DNA from: Thermoanaerobaculia bacterium
GTDB taxonomy: Bacteria > Acidobacteriota > Thermoanaerobaculia > UBA5066
Length of the DNA stretch: 8,158 nt
Assembly (NCBI GenBank): GCA_017999215.1
Contig: JAGOBQ010000166.1
Location: 1 to 8,158, forward strand
Direction: 5' to 3'
Shown: positions 7,165-8,158 of the stretch, one piece after another
Layout of the letters: each line of letters opens with the position of its first letter
How positions within the stretch are numbered: the first letter of the stretch is position 1
Notes under the pieces: generated by a model
What the model was told of the DNA's origin: nothing
Seen by the model: only the letters and a program-made list of their open reading frames with translations
The model's database searches: none
Translations under genes and position numbers: made by a program

Positions 7165-7171
7165 CGCTGCT

Positions 7172-7175
7172 TCCT
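7172..7175 (-). promoter_or_regulatory. Ribosome binding site deciding the secreted-protein start
   Basis: AGGA within GAGAGGAA on the minus strand, 7 nt before the ATG at 7164, favours that start over the in-frame ATG at 7209, whose upstream sequence (GACACGGGC) is a poor match. Confidence 0.6.
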
Positions 7176-7229
7176 CTCGTGCGTCAACTGCAATTTCGAT
7201 GTTCTTCATGCCCGTGTCCCCGACCGGCC

Positions 7230-8158
7230 TCATGGCGCCGCCACGACGCTCACATCGTCGAAGGAGACGTCGATGTGAGCGTTCCGCAGCGCCACCGTTC
7301 CGGACGAAGGCGCCAAGGGAGCCGAACCGGCCACCTGGGACCCCGGGATCTCGAGCACCTCGCAGGAGAAACTGCTTCCGATTGCGGTGCCACGCAGCGT
7401 GTACCAGGTGTTCTGGGCGAAGCCGATCACCTTCTCCTGGATGACGGCGCCCCCTCCCGGTGTCGCGTAGCTCAGGACGAGGGACATCCCGGGAGTCGCA
7501 TCCACGAGCTGGCAATCCACCATGTTGTTCGGCGCCTGGTAACGCATCCGGAGAGACCCCGCGGAGGGGGTATACGTGTTCTCGAGCATGATTCTCGTGG
7601 TCGCCGTGTAATTCGTCCACGCCATACCGCCGGACCAGTAGCTCTCCGTGTCCACGCTCGCGGCGTGATTTGTCGCCTGATACACCCCTCCCGACACCTG
7701 CCAGCCAGAGATGAGCTCCGTCCAGCCAGCCGCGTCACCATCGTTGAAGTTCTCCGAGAGGAGGACGCCCTCCATCGGCGCGAAGAAGCCATTGACGTCG
7801 ACGATGACGTGCAGCGGCGCAGCGGACCGGTTCCGCACCCTTATAGCTCCCGAGGCAGAGAGCTTGAGGTAGGTACTGACGAGTCGCGTGCGGTTCACCT
7901 GGAACGCCAACGTGGAGGCCACCGGTTCGGGGCTCGCGTCTTCCGGATACACCAAGAGCTCGCCCCCGGCTGACGGGCCCACCGCCGTTACCGTGGCAGC
8001 GAGAGCCTGTGCATTCGCCGGTATCGAACAGCTTCCCGCTAAGACGAACGTGAGTAGCGTCCGCCCACGTGGTGTATGAGAGGTCGTTTCCAGCAGCAGG
8101 TCCTGTGGGATCAGAGGGAAACGCCGCAGCGTTTTCCTCGGATTCCACAGGACGGTGC
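7230..8158 (-). CDS. Secreted/surface protein: 'DVNGFF' module plus LamG/ConA-like domain (N-terminus cut; probable frameshift)
   Basis: The gene enters from the right edge and ends at TGA (7232-7230). In the downstream frame 308 residues are visible. Residues 31-125 are the same kind of module as in the next gene: 'RTLLTFVLAGSCSIPANAQA' (32-51), 'ELLVYPEDASPEP' (66-78), 'STLAF' (81-85) and 'LHVIVDVNGFF' (115-125). Residues 131-308 look like a concanavalin-A/LamG or DUF1080-type domain: 'ENFNDGDAAGW' (135-145), 'GWQVSGGVYQA' (151-161), 'LRMRYQAPNNMVDCQLVD' (202-219), 'NTWYTLRGTAIGS' (249-261), and 'GTVALRNAHIDVSFDDVSV' (286-304) at the end. This suggests binding or acting on a glycan outside the cell. 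Residues 1-31 do not fit the module, but the -1-shifted reading does ('SDPTGPAAGNDL'), pointing to a one-base shift at the GGG run 8066-8064. The start and any signal peptide lie outside the window. Confidence 0.78.
   Translation of the reverse strand, partial: TVLWNPRKTLRRFPLIPQDLLLETTSHTPRGRTLLTFVLAGSCSIPANAQALAATVTAVGPSAGGELLVYPEDASPEPVASTLAFQVNRTRLVSTYLKLSASGAIRVRNRSAAPLHVIVDVNGFFAPMEGVLLSENFNDGDAAGWTELISGWQVSGGVYQATNHAASVDTESYWSGGMAWTNYTATTRIMLENTYTPSAGSLRMRYQAPNNMVDCQLVDATPGMSLVLSYATPGGGAVIQEKVIGFAQNTWYTLRGTAIGSSFSCEVLEIPGSQVAGSAPLAPSSGTVALRNAHIDVSFDDVSVVAAP
8100..8153. repeat. 54-nt near-perfect hairpin (25-nt arms, 4-nt loop) inside a coding region
   Basis: The arms 8100-8124 and 8129-8153 are reverse complements at 22 of 25 positions, around the loop CGCA (8125-8128). 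In plus-strand RNA two of the three differences are G-U pairs (8109/8144 and 8118/8135) and one is an A-G mismatch (8113/8140). In minus-strand RNA, the sense of the gene it lies in, the same positions are A-C, A-C and C-U mismatches. It could be a REP-like or other dispersed palindromic element inserted in the gene, a structured RNA, or a fold-back artefact. No second copy is in the window. Confidence 0.7.

Noticed and set aside
7165..7620. A longer start for the secreted protein, up to the 334-residue reading
   Set aside because: It would place the signal peptide in the interior and overlap the LamG-like domain of the upstream gene in the wrong frame.

Overview
The window is GC-rich bacterial DNA and holds seven genes, two of them cut by the window edges. 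There is no RNA gene, transposon, CRISPR array or phage gene that I can see. The best guess for the host is a member of the Acidobacteriota or a related high-GC soil or sediment lineage. This rests on GC-rich codons, the beta-rich secreted module with an 'x-TPCRLYDTR ... DVTGYF' pattern, and the 'GWA-x-D-D ... RPDVAxxFP' lipoprotein module, which I remember as common there. No phylogenetic marker is present, so the assignment is tentative.

Left block (1 to 5297, all minus strand), in order of transcription: a class I SAM methyltransferase (5297-4407); an 885-residue two-domain glycosyltransferase joining a GT-A-like and a GT-B/GT4-like module (4410-1753); a small predicted lipoprotein (1648-1205); and a multi-pass membrane protein resembling GT-C/PMT-type transferases (1208 to the left edge, incomplete). 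Two junctions are 4-bp start/stop overlaps (GTGA and ATGA), and the third gap is 104 bp, so the four genes look like one operon. Together they suggest building and modifying a cell-surface or exported glycan: cytoplasmic sugar transfer and methylation, then a membrane and envelope step.

Centre (5298 to 6534): a 256-bp divergent intergenic region contains a 9-bp imperfect inverted repeat close to the methyltransferase start. It is followed on the plus strand by a sulfotransferase-like protein with a P-loop-like HKTGSTS motif, which may sulfate the same glycan.

Right block (6535 to 8158): an almost perfect hairpin (6552-6587) separates the sulfotransferase-like gene from two convergent minus-strand genes for secreted proteins. 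The downstream one (7164-6616) has a clear signal peptide and one 'DVTGYF'-type module. The upstream one (7230 to the right edge, incomplete) has the same kind of module followed by a concanavalin-A/LamG-like domain.

The least ordinary things here are the GT-A/GT4 fusion, a 54-nt near-perfect hairpin inside coding sequence at 8100-8153, and a probable single-base frameshift just downstream of it at a GGG run (8064-8066). The rest reads as an ordinary surface-polysaccharide region. I do not see evidence of a wholly new system.
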